A stretch of DNA of 64,000 nucleotides. Source: Bacillota bacterium (GTDB lineage: Bacteria > Bacillota > Bacilli > Bu12). Both the position numbers and the translations under genes were made by a program. Below, in pieces: positions 35,215-43,881 of the stretch (the first letter of the stretch is position 1; every line of letters starts with the position of its first letter). The notes beneath the pieces were generated by a model that saw only the letters and a program-made list of their open reading frames with translations, had not been told where the DNA came from and searched no databases. Location: the NCBI GenBank assembly GCA_014896485.1, contig JADBKH010000013.1, positions 1 to 64,000 of the forward strand, in the 5' to 3' direction.

Positions 35215-37560
35215 ATGAGCGCGCCGATTGCCACTCGCCCCCAATTTGCCGGCCAACGGATCAAGCGCCTGGAAGATCCCCGTTTTCTGACCGGCCACGG
35301 ACAGTATGTGGCCGATATCCAACTGAGTGGAACCGTACATGTCGCCTTTGTGCGCAGCAATTATGCCCATGCCCACATCAAAGGGATCAACGCCGAGGAG
35401 GCACGGAAAGATCCCCGCTGTTTCGCTGTCTTGACCGGAGCGGAACTGGCCCAGGCGAAGGTCTTTTTGCCGGGCGCACAAAATGCCCCCTTGCCGGCGC
35501 TGGCGATCGACGAGGTCTGCTACGTGGGCCAGCCGATCTGCGCCGTGGTGGCCACCGATCGCTATGCCGCCGAGGATTTGGCCGAGACGATCGAGGTAAA
35601 TTACGATCCGTTGCCGGCGGTCGTCGATACCCTGGCGGCGACACAACCCAATGCGCCCAAGGCCAACCTGGCTTTCCCTACACCGGGAAACGTCTTTTTC
35701 CACATGGAGCACGCGACCGATGGGATCGACGATCTCTTCGCTGATCCACAGGTGGTGGTGGTTCGCCAAACCTTCCGCACGCAGCGACAGACCGGCATGC
35801 CCATGGAGACGCGTGGCATTGTGGCCAGCTGGGAGCCTGGGACCGCATCGTTGACCGTCTATGCAGCGACCCAGATGCCCCATGGACTACGGGACACCCT
35901 GGCGGCAGCCTTGCACCTCTCCCAGTCGAAAGTCCGGGTTATCTCGCCGGATGTCGGCGGGGGTTTCGGCATGAAAGCACCGGTCTATCCGGAAGACGTC
36001 GTCGTCAGCTTCTTGGCCCAGCAGTTGGGGCGGCCCGTCAAGTGGATCTCCGATCGGCGCGAAGGGATTCTCGCCGATACCCATGCCCGCGACGGCTTGC
36101 ACATCGCCGAAGCGGCTTTCAGCAAGGATGGCCTCTTTTTGGGACTGCGTGACCACATGATCTCACCGGCTGGGGCGTACCCGCTTGGGCTCTCGGGTGC
36201 TGTGGCGGAGACCGTGCTGGCGACCCTGGTGCTGCCTGGCCCCTACAAGGTGCAGCAATACGCCTGGCAGATCGATGGCGTACTGACCAATACCACGCCG
36301 ACCGGCACCTATCGGGGCGTGTGGGGACCGGCGGCTACCTGGGTGCAGGAGGGCATGATCGAGCGCGCGGCCCGCCAGCTCGGGATCGATCGGGTGGAGA
36401 TTCGCCTGAAGAACATGGTGCGGAAAGAGGAATTCCCCTATCACTCGGTCGCCGGTGTCGTCTATGATCCCGGCTCTTACCAGGAATCGCTGCAGTTGGC
36501 GATGGAGAAGATCGGCTACGCCGGTTTTGAAGAAGAACGTCGCCAGGCGGCGGCGCAAGGACGCACTTTGGGGTTGGGTATCGCCTGCTTCATCGAGCCG
36601 ACGGCGATGGGGGTGATGGGTGACGAACCGCTGACGGTTCCCAACGACGTCGCTTCGATTCGCATCGAGCCATCTGGCCAGGTGATCGCCCAGGTGGGGA
36701 TCTCCAGCCATGGACAGGGGCACGAGACGACCGTTGCCCAGCTCATCGCCGATCAGCTCGGCGTCGATGTGCAAAACGTGACGGTGCTCCACGGTGATAC
36801 GGCAGCCGTGCCTTATGGCGGCGGCACAGGTGGCAGCCGCTCGATCACGATCGGTGGCGGTGCGGCTATTTTGGCGGCCCAAGAGTTGCGTCAGAAGGTG
36901 TTGCAGATTGCCGGTCACCTGCTGGAGGCGGCACCCGAAGATCTGGAGATCGCAGACAGCACCATCCAGGTCAAGGGCGTTCCGGGGCGTACGGTGACCC
37001 TTGCCCAAGTGGCTCAGACCGCCTATATGCTGCCGCAAAAGTTGCCGCAGGGAGTGGAACCGGGCTTGGAGGCCACCAAACGCTACACGCCACCCCCGAT
37101 CACCTTCTCCAACGGTTGTCACGCTGCAGTTGTCGAGATCGACCGTGCGACCGGTGCAGTCAAGGTACTTCGCTATGTGGTGGTCGAAGATTGCGGCAAG
37201 ATGGTCAACCCGATGATTGTCGAAGGGCAGATCACCGGCGGCGTCGCCCAAGGGGTGGGCAGTGCTTTTCTGGAGCAGCTGGTCTACGATGAGAACGGGC
37301 AGTTGATGACGACGACCTGGATGGATTACCTGATGCCGGAGAGTACCGACGCGCCAAAAGTGGATTTTGGGCATATCGAAACGCCAAGCCAAAACCCGGG
37401 TGGAATGAAAGGAATGGGGGAGTCGTCGCTGATCGCTTCGCCAACTGCGCTGGTAAGTGCTGTCGAAGATGCGCTGGGGGTTTGGGTGGGGGCGTTGCCC
37501 TTGACGCCACAGCGGGTACTTGCTTTGGCAGAAGGCCGGCAGGAGGATGCGGGGGCATAA
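35215..37560 (+). CDS. Molybdenum hydroxylase large subunit (CoxL-like) with YRGVWG active-site loop
   Basis: 781 aa from ATG 35215 (AGGGGG 8 bp upstream). Aldehyde oxidase/xanthine dehydrogenase molybdopterin-binding subunit: RIKRLEDPRFLTGHG at the N-terminus, cofactor segments DVGGGFGMKAP and SSHGQGHETT, YGGGTGGSRS, and the base catalyst Glu736 in KGMGESSL. Residues 365-371 read TYRGVWG. Form I CO dehydrogenases have AYXCSFR here, with Cys binding the Mo-Cu cluster; form II-like proteins have AYRGAGR. There is no Cys, so CO oxidation through Mo-Cu is not expected. It hydroxylates some other small aldehyde, heterocycle or acid; the substrate is open. Confidence 0.85.
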   Translation: MSAPIATRPQFAGQRIKRLEDPRFLTGHGQYVADIQLSGTVHVAFVRSNYAHAHIKGINAEEARKDPRCFAVLTGAELAQAKVFLPGAQNAPLPALAIDEVCYVGQPICAVVATDRYAAEDLAETIEVNYDPLPAVVDTLAATQPNAPKANLAFPTPGNVFFHMEHATDGIDDLFADPQVVVVRQTFRTQRQTGMPMETRGIVASWEPGTASLTVYAATQMPHGLRDTLAAALHLSQSKVRVISPDVGGGFGMKAPVYPEDVVVSFLAQQLGRPVKWISDRREGILADTHARDGLHIAEAAFSKDGLFLGLRDHMISPAGAYPLGLSGAVAETVLATLVLPGPYKVQQYAWQIDGVLTNTTPTGTYRGVWGPAATWVQEGMIERAARQLGIDRVEIRLKNMVRKEEFPYHSVAGVVYDPGSYQESLQLAMEKIGYAGFEEERRQAAAQGRTLGLGIACFIEPTAMGVMGDEPLTVPNDVASIRIEPSGQVIAQVGISSHGQGHETTVAQLIADQLGVDVQNVTVLHGDTAAVPYGGGTGGSRSITIGGGAAILAAQELRQKVLQIAGHLLEAAPEDLEIADSTIQVKGVPGRTVTLAQVAQTAYMLPQKLPQGVEPGLEATKRYTPPPITFSNGCHAAVVEIDRATGAVKVLRYVVVEDCGKMVNPMIVEGQITGGVAQGVGSAFLEQLVYDENGQLMTTTWMDYLMPESTDAPKVDFGHIETPSQNPGGMKGMGESSLIASPTALVSAVEDALGVWVGALPLTPQRVLALAEGRQEDAGA

Positions 37561-37581
37561 CCGAACCTCCCGCAAAGTGGG

Positions 37582-38490
37582 ATGCAGAAGCGGGGGATGA
37601 GCGTCATCGAGGGATTGGATGCGGCAGCGATTCAACGTGCACTGCGCGAGCGGCACTACCTCGCCGAGATGTCGGTTGCAGTCGCTTTGCAGTTGGTGCT
37701 GACGCTGGAGAAGCCCTTGTTGATCGAGGGGCCGGCTGGCGTCGGCAAAACAGAGATTGCCAAAACGCTGGCCGACGTGTTGCAAACGCGGCTGATTCGG
37801 CTGCAGTGCTACGAGGGATTGGATGCGACAACAGCGCTGTATGAGTGGAACTATCCGAAGCAGATGCTGCACATTCGCTTGAGTGAACAATCTGACCAAA
37901 GCGTCGCCGAGCGCGAAGCCGAGATCTTTGGCGAGTCGTTTTTGCTGCGGCGACCGCTGTTGGAAGCGATTAGCCAACCCGATGCTTCTCCCGTTCTACT
38001 CATCGATGAGATCGACCGTGCCGATGAGGCATTTGAGGCTTTCTTGTTGGAGTTGCTCGGTGAGTTTCAGGTGACGATTCCAGAGTTGGGGACGATTAAG
38101 GCCAAGCATCGGCCCTATGTCCTCCTGACCAGCAACCGGACGCGGGAGCTCTCCGACGCGCTGCGGCGGCGCTGCCTGTATCAATGGATTCCTTATCCCG
38201 ACAGGCAGAAAGAGCAAGAGATCCTCCAGGCCCGCGTGCCCGGCATCGACCAGCGTCTAGCTGCCGAGATCGCTGCATTCGTCGCTCAGTTGCGCGAACT
38301 GCCGTTGAGCAAGGTGCCGGGTGCTTCAGAGACCCTCGATTGGGCGAACGCGCTGATCCTGCTGCATCGGGATGCACTCGACGAGCAGACCGTGCGCGAG
38401 ACCCTTTCCTGTCTGCTCAAGGATCGGGAAGATGTGGAGATCCTCGAAAATTCCGGCGTGGCACAATTGCTGGCTACAGCAAAGAGGTGA
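37582..38490 (+). CDS. coxD: MoxR-type AAA+ ATPase (CoxD-like)
   Basis: 302 aa. Walker A IEGPAGVGKTE (about residue 50), Walker B VLLIDEIDRADEAFE, sensor-1 LLTSNRTRELSDALRRRC. In cox operons CoxD is a chaperone-like ATPase that helps assemble or activate the molybdenum centre. ATG 37582 and ATG 37597 are both possible. No coxE-like (VWA domain) gene accompanies it, unlike the Oligotropha cluster. The next gene follows 4 bp after the stop. Confidence 0.85.
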   Translation: MQKRGMSVIEGLDAAAIQRALRERHYLAEMSVAVALQLVLTLEKPLLIEGPAGVGKTEIAKTLADVLQTRLIRLQCYEGLDATTALYEWNYPKQMLHIRLSEQSDQSVAEREAEIFGESFLLRRPLLEAISQPDASPVLLIDEIDRADEAFEAFLLELLGEFQVTIPELGTIKAKHRPYVLLTSNRTRELSDALRRRCLYQWIPYPDRQKEQEILQARVPGIDQRLAAEIAAFVAQLRELPLSKVPGASETLDWANALILLHRDALDEQTVRETLSCLLKDREDVEILENSGVAQLLATAKR

Positions 38491-38494
38491 GGAT

Positions 38495-38845
38495 ATGAGC
38501 GAGATGGATCAAGTCTTTGAGACGATCGAAGAAGCAAGGCAAAAAGGAGAGCCTGTCGCCGTCGCGACCGTCGTGCGGGTAAACGGTTCTGCCTACCGGC
38601 GGGAGGGAGCCAAACTCGCCGTCGATGCTTCTGGCAATGTCCACGGTACGATCTCAGGGGGTTGTTTGGAACCAGACGTGGCAGAAGTGGCCAAAGAGGT
38701 CTTGCGCAGTGGTCAGCCGGCGCTGCGCCATTACGACTTGGATGAAGATACTGTCTTCAGCTTGGGACTGGGCTGCAGTGGGACCGTCGACGTCTACATC
38801 GAACCAGTCGTGTCGCAGACGCCGGAGGATTCGGAACATGCCTGA
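38495..38845 (+). CDS. XdhC/CoxI-type N-terminal domain protein
   Basis: 116 aa. It is only the XdhC_CoxI domain (PF02625): PVAVATVVRVNGSAYRREGAKL, TISGGCLEPDVAEVA and LGLGCSGTVDVYIE, where the Cys binds molybdenum cofactor in characterised XdhC. The C-terminal Rossmann domain is absent, but the next gene encodes it along with a second, degenerate N-domain. ATG 38495 follows AGAGGTGAGG. Its 3' end overlaps the next start by 8 bp. Likely role: carrying sulfurated Mo-cofactor to the hydroxylase. Confidence 0.85.
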   Translation: MSEMDQVFETIEEARQKGEPVAVATVVRVNGSAYRREGAKLAVDASGNVHGTISGGCLEPDVAEVAKEVLRSGQPALRHYDLDEDTVFSLGLGCSGTVDVYIEPVVSQTPEDSEHA

Positions 38846-39644
38846 AACGCCTTTCGACCACTGGGTGGCCGCCGCCACCCAAGGACGTGCGGCGGTGTTG
38901 GTGACCCTGTTGGAAGGCCCAGCTTCGCTGCAACCAGGGCGCAAACGTTTTGTCGGCGAAGACGGCCAATATATTGGGACGCTGGGGACAGAAGCGCTCG
39001 ATGCCTTTGCAACGCAGGTGGCACAGGAAAAGTTGGGAGAGCTTTACCCCAAAAGTGAGAGCCGCATCGTTCAGACACCGGAGGGAGAGGCCAGCCTCTT
39101 CTTTGATGTGACGATTCCGACTTCGCAGCTTGTCTTGTTTGGCGCTGGGCATGATGCCATTCCGCTGGCACAGTTGGGAAGCCAAGTTGGGTTTCGTGTT
39201 ACAGTTGTCGACGGGCGGCCTGCCTATGCTACGCCGGAACGCTTTCCGACCGCACAAGTCCTTTTGGCCCGTCCGGAGGCGCTGTCCGATCACGTGCAGC
39301 TGGATCCGCGCAGCTACGCGGTGATCATGAATCATCATCTGGAACGCGATCGGGAAAGCCTGCGCTTCACCCTCGATTCCCCTGCTGCCTATGTGGGGGT
39401 GCTGGGTCCGCGCAAGCGCTGTCAGCGCATGCTCGATGCACTGCAGCAGGCGGGCTTTACGCCTTCGGCGCAACAGATGGAAAAGATGCATTCTCCGGTC
39501 GGACTGGATATCGGAGCAGAGAGCCCCGAGGAGGTCGCCGTCAGCATCGTCGCGGAAGTGTTGGCGGTACGCAGTGGCCATCGGGGTGGCTTTCTGCGTG
39601 AACGGGAAGGTGCCATTCACGAGCGTGCCGGCACTCCTGCGTAA
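38838..39644 (+). CDS. XdhC family protein with Rossmann domain
   Basis: 268 aa. A short degenerate first domain (about residues 1-90) is followed by XdhC_C Rossmann fold (PF13478): LVLFGAGHDAIPLAQLGSQVGF, the VIMNHHLERD segment and AYVGVLGPRKR, ending with PVGLDIGAESPEEVAVSIVAEVLA. It matches CoxF/YqeB-type maturation factors. Together with the previous gene it makes the two-protein XdhC set that many Firmicutes use. The overlap with the upstream gene implies coupling. Confidence 0.85.
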   Translation: MPETPFDHWVAAATQGRAAVLVTLLEGPASLQPGRKRFVGEDGQYIGTLGTEALDAFATQVAQEKLGELYPKSESRIVQTPEGEASLFFDVTIPTSQLVLFGAGHDAIPLAQLGSQVGFRVTVVDGRPAYATPERFPTAQVLLARPEALSDHVQLDPRSYAVIMNHHLERDRESLRFTLDSPAAYVGVLGPRKRCQRMLDALQQAGFTPSAQQMEKMHSPVGLDIGAESPEEVAVSIVAEVLAVRSGHRGGFLREREGAIHERAGTPA

Positions 39645-40599
39645 AGGCAACGCCCTGTTGGCTGCAGGCCGCGCGACGCGCATGGGGGTACCCAAGCTAC
39701 TCCTGCCCTATACGGCCGATCAGAGCTTGCTGACGCATGCGGTCGCCACACTGAGTCGCTGTGGGGAAGGTAGCGTGGCCGTCATCCTCGGGCACCAAGC
39801 AGCCTTGTTTCGTGAAGCGCTGCGTGGTGCCGCAAAAGACGGCCTCTTTGCTGCCAATGAGGTGCACTGCCTGTACAATGCCCAATATTGGCAAGGTTTG
39901 GCCACCTCTCTGGGGGTGGCCGTCTCTTGGGCGGAAGCACAGCAGTTTGACGGCCTGTTGTTGTTGGCTGCCGATCAGCCGTTTGTCGAAGTGCATCAAT
40001 TGCGTCAACTGTGGGCAGTCTTCGAAAAGCGCCCTTCGGGAATCCACGCCGTGGCTGCTGCATGTGGCGGTCAGCTGCGCAATCCGGCTGTTGTCGATGC
40101 CACCTTTTTTGCACCTCTCTCCGCAAGCGAGGGGGATCGGGGAGCCCGTCCCTTTTTGGAGGCGCATGCCGACCAGGTGATCCCCGTCGAATGGGGGGAG
40201 GGCCCGTGGTTCGAAGACATCGATGCGTGGCCTGCGTATGTGCAGTCCGTGCGTCGGGGTGGCTGGGGGGGGAAACCGCCTGAAGTGACGTGGCTGTCGG
40301 CACCTCCCCTTTCGTGGCTGCGTCAGGCCGATCGCTGTGTACACGCCGATCCTGCGCCCAGGTTGGCACCGGGGACGCTGCTGGTTGCTGTGCCCAAAGC
40401 GTGGCCCATTGCTGCGGAGACGCTTTATGGGGTGCGCCTCCCTGCGATGGCGCAACGGGTGCAGGCGTTGCCTGAAACGCGCGAATTGCTGCAGCAGGGA
40501 GTCGATACGTTGCTCTTCAGCGCTGCTCAAACGGCTGCCGAAAAATTGGCTTTTGTGCGTGCAGCAGCTTGTTGGGCGCTTTCTTTGCAGATCGGTTGA
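39610..40599 (+). CDS. MobA-like molybdenum cofactor nucleotidyltransferase
   Basis: About 329 aa. The first 190 residues are an NTP-transferase (MobA-like, PF12804): LAAGRATRMGVPKLLLPY and LLLAADQPFVEVHQL. In this context it probably makes molybdopterin cytosine dinucleotide for the hydroxylase (MocA/CoxI role). The C-terminal 130 residues are extra (from about SVRRGGWGGK) and I do not recognise them. The start is uncertain: GTG 39598, 39610 or 39625, none with a strong ribosome site, and the N-terminus overlaps the end of the XdhC gene. The residues before LAAGR (ALLRKGN) are atypical for the family. Confidence 0.72.
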   Translation: MPFTSVPALLRKGNALLAAGRATRMGVPKLLLPYTADQSLLTHAVATLSRCGEGSVAVILGHQAALFREALRGAAKDGLFAANEVHCLYNAQYWQGLATSLGVAVSWAEAQQFDGLLLLAADQPFVEVHQLRQLWAVFEKRPSGIHAVAAACGGQLRNPAVVDATFFAPLSASEGDRGARPFLEAHADQVIPVEWGEGPWFEDIDAWPAYVQSVRRGGWGGKPPEVTWLSAPPLSWLRQADRCVHADPAPRLAPGTLLVAVPKAWPIAAETLYGVRLPAMAQRVQALPETRELLQQGVDTLLFSAAQTAAEKLAFVRAAACWALSLQIG

Positions 40600-40624
40600 C
40601 AGCGCGGTGACGAGTGTGCATAAT
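40596..40624 (+). promoter_or_regulatory. Promoter of the tRNA-fMet/tRNA-Thr unit
   Basis: TTGACA (40596-40601), 17-bp spacer, CATAAT (40619-40624), 25 bp before the first tRNA and overlapping the end of the MobA-like gene. Confidence 0.75.
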
Positions 40625-40649
40625 AACGTGCGTACCCAAGAGGGAACGT

Positions 40650-40725
<76 letters not shown>

Positions 40726-40726
40726 T

Positions 40727-40802
40727 GCTCGGTTAGCTCAGCAGGTAGAGCGCATCCATGGTAAGGATGAGGTCGCCAGTTCGATCCTGGCACCGAGCTC
40801 CA
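40727..40802 (+). tRNA. tRNA-Thr (anticodon GGT)
   Basis: 76 nt with encoded CCA, one base after tRNA-fMet. The acceptor GCTCGGT pairs with ACCGAGC, the anticodon stem CATCC with GGATG around ATGGTAA. It reads ACC/ACT threonine codons. Confidence 0.94.
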
Positions 40803-40848
40803 GATTACATACTCCTGTTGCGGCTTCACGGGAAGGCGCAATGCATCC

Positions 40849-40874
40849 AAGGGGTGCCGACGACGGTACCCCTT
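40849..40874 (+). terminator. Hairpin after the tRNA pair
   Basis: AAGGGGT (40849-40855) pairs with ACCCCTT (40868-40874). The following CTCTGA is a weak T-tract, so partial readthrough into the GNAT gene is possible. Confidence 0.5.
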
Positions 40875-40907
40875 CTCTGACGGTTTGGTACCAGGAGGAA
40901 AGGCAAG

Positions 40908-41354
40908 ATGCAGTTGGAAGTACGGCGCTTACAGACGCTGGAAGATCAGCAGCGTGCGTTTGAACTCCGCCGGCGTGTCTTTGTGGAAGAACAAGGGGTC
41001 AGCGAAGCGGAAGAGTACGACGGCCTCGATGGCGCTTGTCACCATGTGCTTGTCTTGGCAGATGGACGTCCGACCGGAACGGGACGTTGGCGTCCACAGC
41101 CCGATGAGCCGGGCGTGGCACGGCTGGAGCGTATCGCTGTCCTGGCGGAACTGCGCGGCAACGGCGTGGGGACTTTGGTGACGCGCGAAATGATGCGCTG
41201 GGCCAGGGAAGAAGGCTATACCCAGGCTTATCTGCATGCGCAGGAGCACGCCTTGGGCTTCTACGCGAAGCTTGGCTTTGTCGCTGAAGGGGAGCGCTTT
41301 ATGGATGCCAATATTCCCCATTTTTCCATGCGGGCTTCCCTTCAATCTGCTTGA
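40908..41354 (+). CDS. GNAT family N-acetyltransferase
   Basis: 148 aa; single GNAT domain with N-terminal FELRRRVFVEEQGVSEAEEYDGLD (ElaA/YjcF-like) and the acetyl-CoA loop ERIAVLAELRGNGVGTLVTREM. The substrate is unknown. The ATG follows AGGAGG. The stop codon lies inside the -35 region of the rpmG promoter. Confidence 0.82.
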   Translation: MQLEVRRLQTLEDQQRAFELRRRVFVEEQGVSEAEEYDGLDGACHHVLVLADGRPTGTGRWRPQPDEPGVARLERIAVLAELRGNGVGTLVTREMMRWAREEGYTQAYLHAQEHALGFYAKLGFVAEGERFMDANIPHFSMRASLQSA

Positions 41355-41379
41355 CAAAAGGTTTGCAGGGTGATACGCT
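41351..41379 (+). promoter_or_regulatory. Promoter of rpmG-secE-nusG
   Basis: TTGACA (41351-41356), 17-bp spacer, TACGCT (41374-41379), 60 bp before the rpmG start. Confidence 0.75.
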
Positions 41380-41438
41380 GCGCGCGCGGCTGACGAGAAT
41401 GGGTCGTTTTTTTGTGGTTTGGGAAGGAGGTGGGGGCT

Positions 41439-41600
41439 GTGGCCCAAAGCGGAAGGCTGACCATTACGTTGGCTTGTACAGAGTGCAAGTCGCGCAATTA
41501 CATGACAACCAAGAACAAGACCAAGACGCCGGCTCGCTTTGAAATTCGCAAGTACTGTCCGGTCTGTAACCGCCACACCCTCCATCGCGAGACGAGGTAG
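41439..41600 (+). CDS. rpmG: 50S ribosomal protein L33 (zinc form)
   Basis: 53 aa from GTG 41439 with GGAAGGAGG upstream. Two zinc-type CxxC pairs (CTECKSRNY and CPVCNRH) mark the Cys-plus version. It opens the secE-nusG cluster, as in many Firmicutes. Confidence 0.92.
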   Translation: MAQSGRLTITLACTECKSRNYMTTKNKTKTPARFEIRKYCPVCNRHTLHRETR

Positions 41601-41618
41601 GGCAAAGGTGGAGGGGCA

Positions 41619-41855
41619 GTGAACTTCTTCCGGCGCATTGGACGGTGGTTTGCGCGTGCGTACCGGAGCATCGCGCAATTTTTCCGCGAAGTGGCGCATG
41701 AGCTGCGGCGTTCGCACTGGCCGACGCGGCAGGAGCTGATCAACTACACCGCTGTGGTCGTCATTGCCGTCGTCGTGCTGGCAGTCGTCATCTTTGCCTT
41801 TGATACGGGCATCCGCGCTGGCTTAAACGCGCTGCACCCATCGTTGGGCGGATAA
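41619..41855 (+). CDS. secE: Preprotein translocase subunit SecE
   Basis: 78 aa, short bacterial form. The basic amphipathic helix contains the HELRRSHWPTRQEL signature, followed by one TM (AVVVIAVVVLAVVIFAF). It stabilises SecY in the Sec channel. Start GTG 41619; ribosome site GGAGGGG. Confidence 0.92.
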   Translation: MNFFRRIGRWFARAYRSIAQFFREVAHELRRSHWPTRQELINYTAVVVIAVVVLAVVIFAFDTGIRAGLNALHPSLGG

Positions 41856-41900
41856 TCAGGATTCTTAGAAAGAAGAGGGTGGCGGGCAAACCCGAACGCC

Positions 41901-42437
41901 ATGGAGAAACAGTGGTACGTGGTGCATACCTATGCCGGTTACGAGAACAAGGTCAAGACGGACCTGGAACGTCGCGTGGCGTCGATGAACATGGAGGATA
42001 AGATTTTCCGGATCATCGTGCCGACCCAGGAAGAGATCGAAGTCAAGGACGGCCAAAAGAAGACCGTTGAGCGGAAGGTCTTTCCGGGCTACGTGCTGGT
42101 CGAGATGATCATGGATGACGATTCGTGGTATGTCGTACGCAATACGCCTGGCGTGACCGGTTTTGTGGGATCCCATGGGGCAGGTTCAAAGCCGGTGCCC
42201 CTGCGCACCGACGAGATCCGCAATATTCTCTTTCGCATGGGTGCCGATGAGCCGGAAGTGCGCATGGATCTGCACCCCGGAGATTCGGTACGCATTGTGG
42301 AAGGACCGTTTGCAGATTTTGTCGCAACTGTCGAATCGATCGATACAGAGCACCAAAAAGTACGCGTTGTCCTCTCCATGTTCGGACGGGAGACACCGAT
42401 GCAGCTAAGTTTTGCTCAAGTAGAGAAGATGGACTGA
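41901..42437 (+). CDS. nusG: Transcription elongation/antitermination factor NusG
   Basis: 178 aa. NGN domain (WYVVHTYAGYENKVKTDLE, then FPGYVLVEM) and KOW domain (GDSVRIVEGPFADFVATVESI). It binds RNA polymerase and couples pausing, termination and translation. The ribosome site is weak (GGGTGGCGGG, distant), so translation may depend on secE. Confidence 0.95.
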   Translation: MEKQWYVVHTYAGYENKVKTDLERRVASMNMEDKIFRIIVPTQEEIEVKDGQKKTVERKVFPGYVLVEMIMDDDSWYVVRNTPGVTGFVGSHGAGSKPVPLRTDEIRNILFRMGADEPEVRMDLHPGDSVRIVEGPFADFVATVESIDTEHQKVRVVLSMFGRETPMQLSFAQVEKMD

Positions 42438-42460
42438 CAATCCTGCGAAGGAGGTGAAAC

Positions 42461-42889
42461 ATGCCGCGTAAAGTCGTGCGCGTGGTCAAGTTGCAGATAC
42501 CGGCTGGCAAGGCGACACCTGCACCCCCAGTGGGGCCGGCGTTGGGCCAGGCCCAGGTGAACATTATGGCCTTCTGTAAGGAGTTCAACGAGCGGACCGC
42601 TGCGCAGAGCGGGCTGATCATTCCGGTCGAAATCTCCGTCTTTGAAGATCGCTCGTTCACTTTCATCACCAAGACGCCGCCAGCGGCCATTCTGCTCAAG
42701 AAAGCAGCGGGTATCGAAAAAGGTTCGGGGGAGCCCAACCGCAAGAAAGTGGCTCGGGTCACCATGGATCAAGTGCGCGAGATCGCGCAGACCAAGATGC
42801 CTGACCTTAACGCCACCGATCTGGAAGGGGCCGTCCGGATGGTCATAGGTACGGCGAGGAGCATGGGGATCGAAGTGACCGGCGCATAA
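42461..42889 (+). CDS. rplK: 50S ribosomal protein L11
   Basis: 142 aa, normal length. The flexible N-terminal Pro-rich segment ([16 protein letters not shown]) that meets thiopeptides and EF-G is conserved, and the C-terminal rRNA-binding domain ends SMGIEVTG. Strong GAAGGAGGTG site. Confidence 0.96.
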   Translation: MPRKVVRVVKLQIPAGKATPAPPVGPALGQAQVNIMAFCKEFNERTAAQSGLIIPVEISVFEDRSFTFITKTPPAAILLKKAAGIEKGSGEPNRKKVARVTMDQVREIAQTKMPDLNATDLEGAVRMVIGTARSMGIEVTGA

Positions 42890-42942
42890 GCGCTGCTGTG
42901 GGAGGACGAGACGTCCGCCAAACCACACGAGGAGGTGGCCCG

Positions 42943-43647
42943 ATGGCCAAACACGGGAAAAAGTATCTGGAAGTCGCCAAACGCGTCGATCCGAACCGAA
43001 TCTACTCACCGCAGGAAGCGGTGGCGTTGGTCCGACAATTGTCGATTACGCAGTTTGATGCGACCGTAGAGGCGGCGATCCGGTTGGGCGTCGATCCACG
43101 CCGTTCGGATCAGCAGGTGCGCGGTGCCGTCGTCCTGCCGAATGGCATCGGCAAGACGGTGCGCGTACTGGTCTTCGCCAAAGGCGACGCCGCCAAGGCG
43201 GCGGAAGCGGCAGGAGCGGAAATCGTCGGTGACGAGGAGCTCGTGGCTGCAGTCGAAGGCGGGCAGATGGACTTTGATGTGGCCATTGCGACGCCGGACA
43301 TGATGCCGATCGTCGGAAGGTTGGGACGTATCCTGGGTCCCCGGGGCCTCATGCCCAACCCCCGTACCGGTACGGTGACCGCTGACGTCGGGAAAGCCGT
43401 GCGCGAAGCGAAAGCGGGGCGCGTGGAATACCGTACGGATCGGGGGGGCGTCATCCATGCGCCCATTGGCAAGGTCTCGTTTAGCGAAGAGGCACTGCTT
43501 GAAAATTTGCGCGCACTGGTCGACGCACTGATACGTGCCAAACCCGCTGGTCAAAAAGGCGTCTACCTGCGCAGTGGCGCCTTGGCGCCGACCATGGGTC
43601 CGTCGGTCACCTTTGACGTCAATGCACTGTCGACGGTGGCTGCCTAA
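42943..43647 (+). CDS. rplA: 50S ribosomal protein L1
   Basis: 234 aa from ATG 42943 (GGAGGTGG site). It has the RNA-binding core signature ([23 protein letters not shown]) and the C-terminal [17 protein letters not shown]. In bacteria it often represses its own L11-L1 mRNA. Confidence 0.96.
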   Translation: MAKHGKKYLEVAKRVDPNRIYSPQEAVALVRQLSITQFDATVEAAIRLGVDPRRSDQQVRGAVVLPNGIGKTVRVLVFAKGDAAKAAEAAGAEIVGDEELVAAVEGGQMDFDVAIATPDMMPIVGRLGRILGPRGLMPNPRTGTVTADVGKAVREAKAGRVEYRTDRGGVIHAPIGKVSFSEEALLENLRALVDALIRAKPAGQKGVYLRSGALAPTMGPSVTFDVNALSTVAA

Positions 43648-43679
43648 AGACCGAAAGAGGATCAGGGACAACAGGACAG

Positions 43680-43860
43680 GGTCATCAGGCCAAAGAAGCA
43701 TGGTGTCTCTTTGGAGACGTAATGGGATGGGTTTATCCCGCCTGCGGAGGCCGCACGGAAAGCAAGGTCAATCCCCGTGCGTCTTCGCAGTTACAGCGGA
43801 GGCGTTTTTCGCGTAGGAAAAGGACCTGTCATGATGTGCAGTGGAAATGTCGGAAAACGA
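43680..43860 (+). ncRNA. Ribosomal protein L10 leader
   Basis: The 234-bp gap before rplJ contains a structured segment with GTGTCTCTTTGGAGACGTAA (hairpin GTCTC/GAGAC) and CCCGCCTGCGGAGG further on, matching the L10-leader pattern in which a kink-turn motif ends with CCTGCCGAGG-like sequence. A second stem (CCGCACGG/CCGTGCG) follows. L10(L12)4 binds this RNA and represses rplJL. Called by eye. Confidence 0.6.
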
Positions 43861-43881
43861 TGGTCGAGGAGGTGAATCGCG

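Noticed and set aside
35215..37560. Calling the cox-like operon a carbon monoxide dehydrogenase
   Set aside because: The large subunit lacks the AYXCSFR loop and its copper-binding Cys, so only a molybdenum hydroxylase of unknown substrate is supported.
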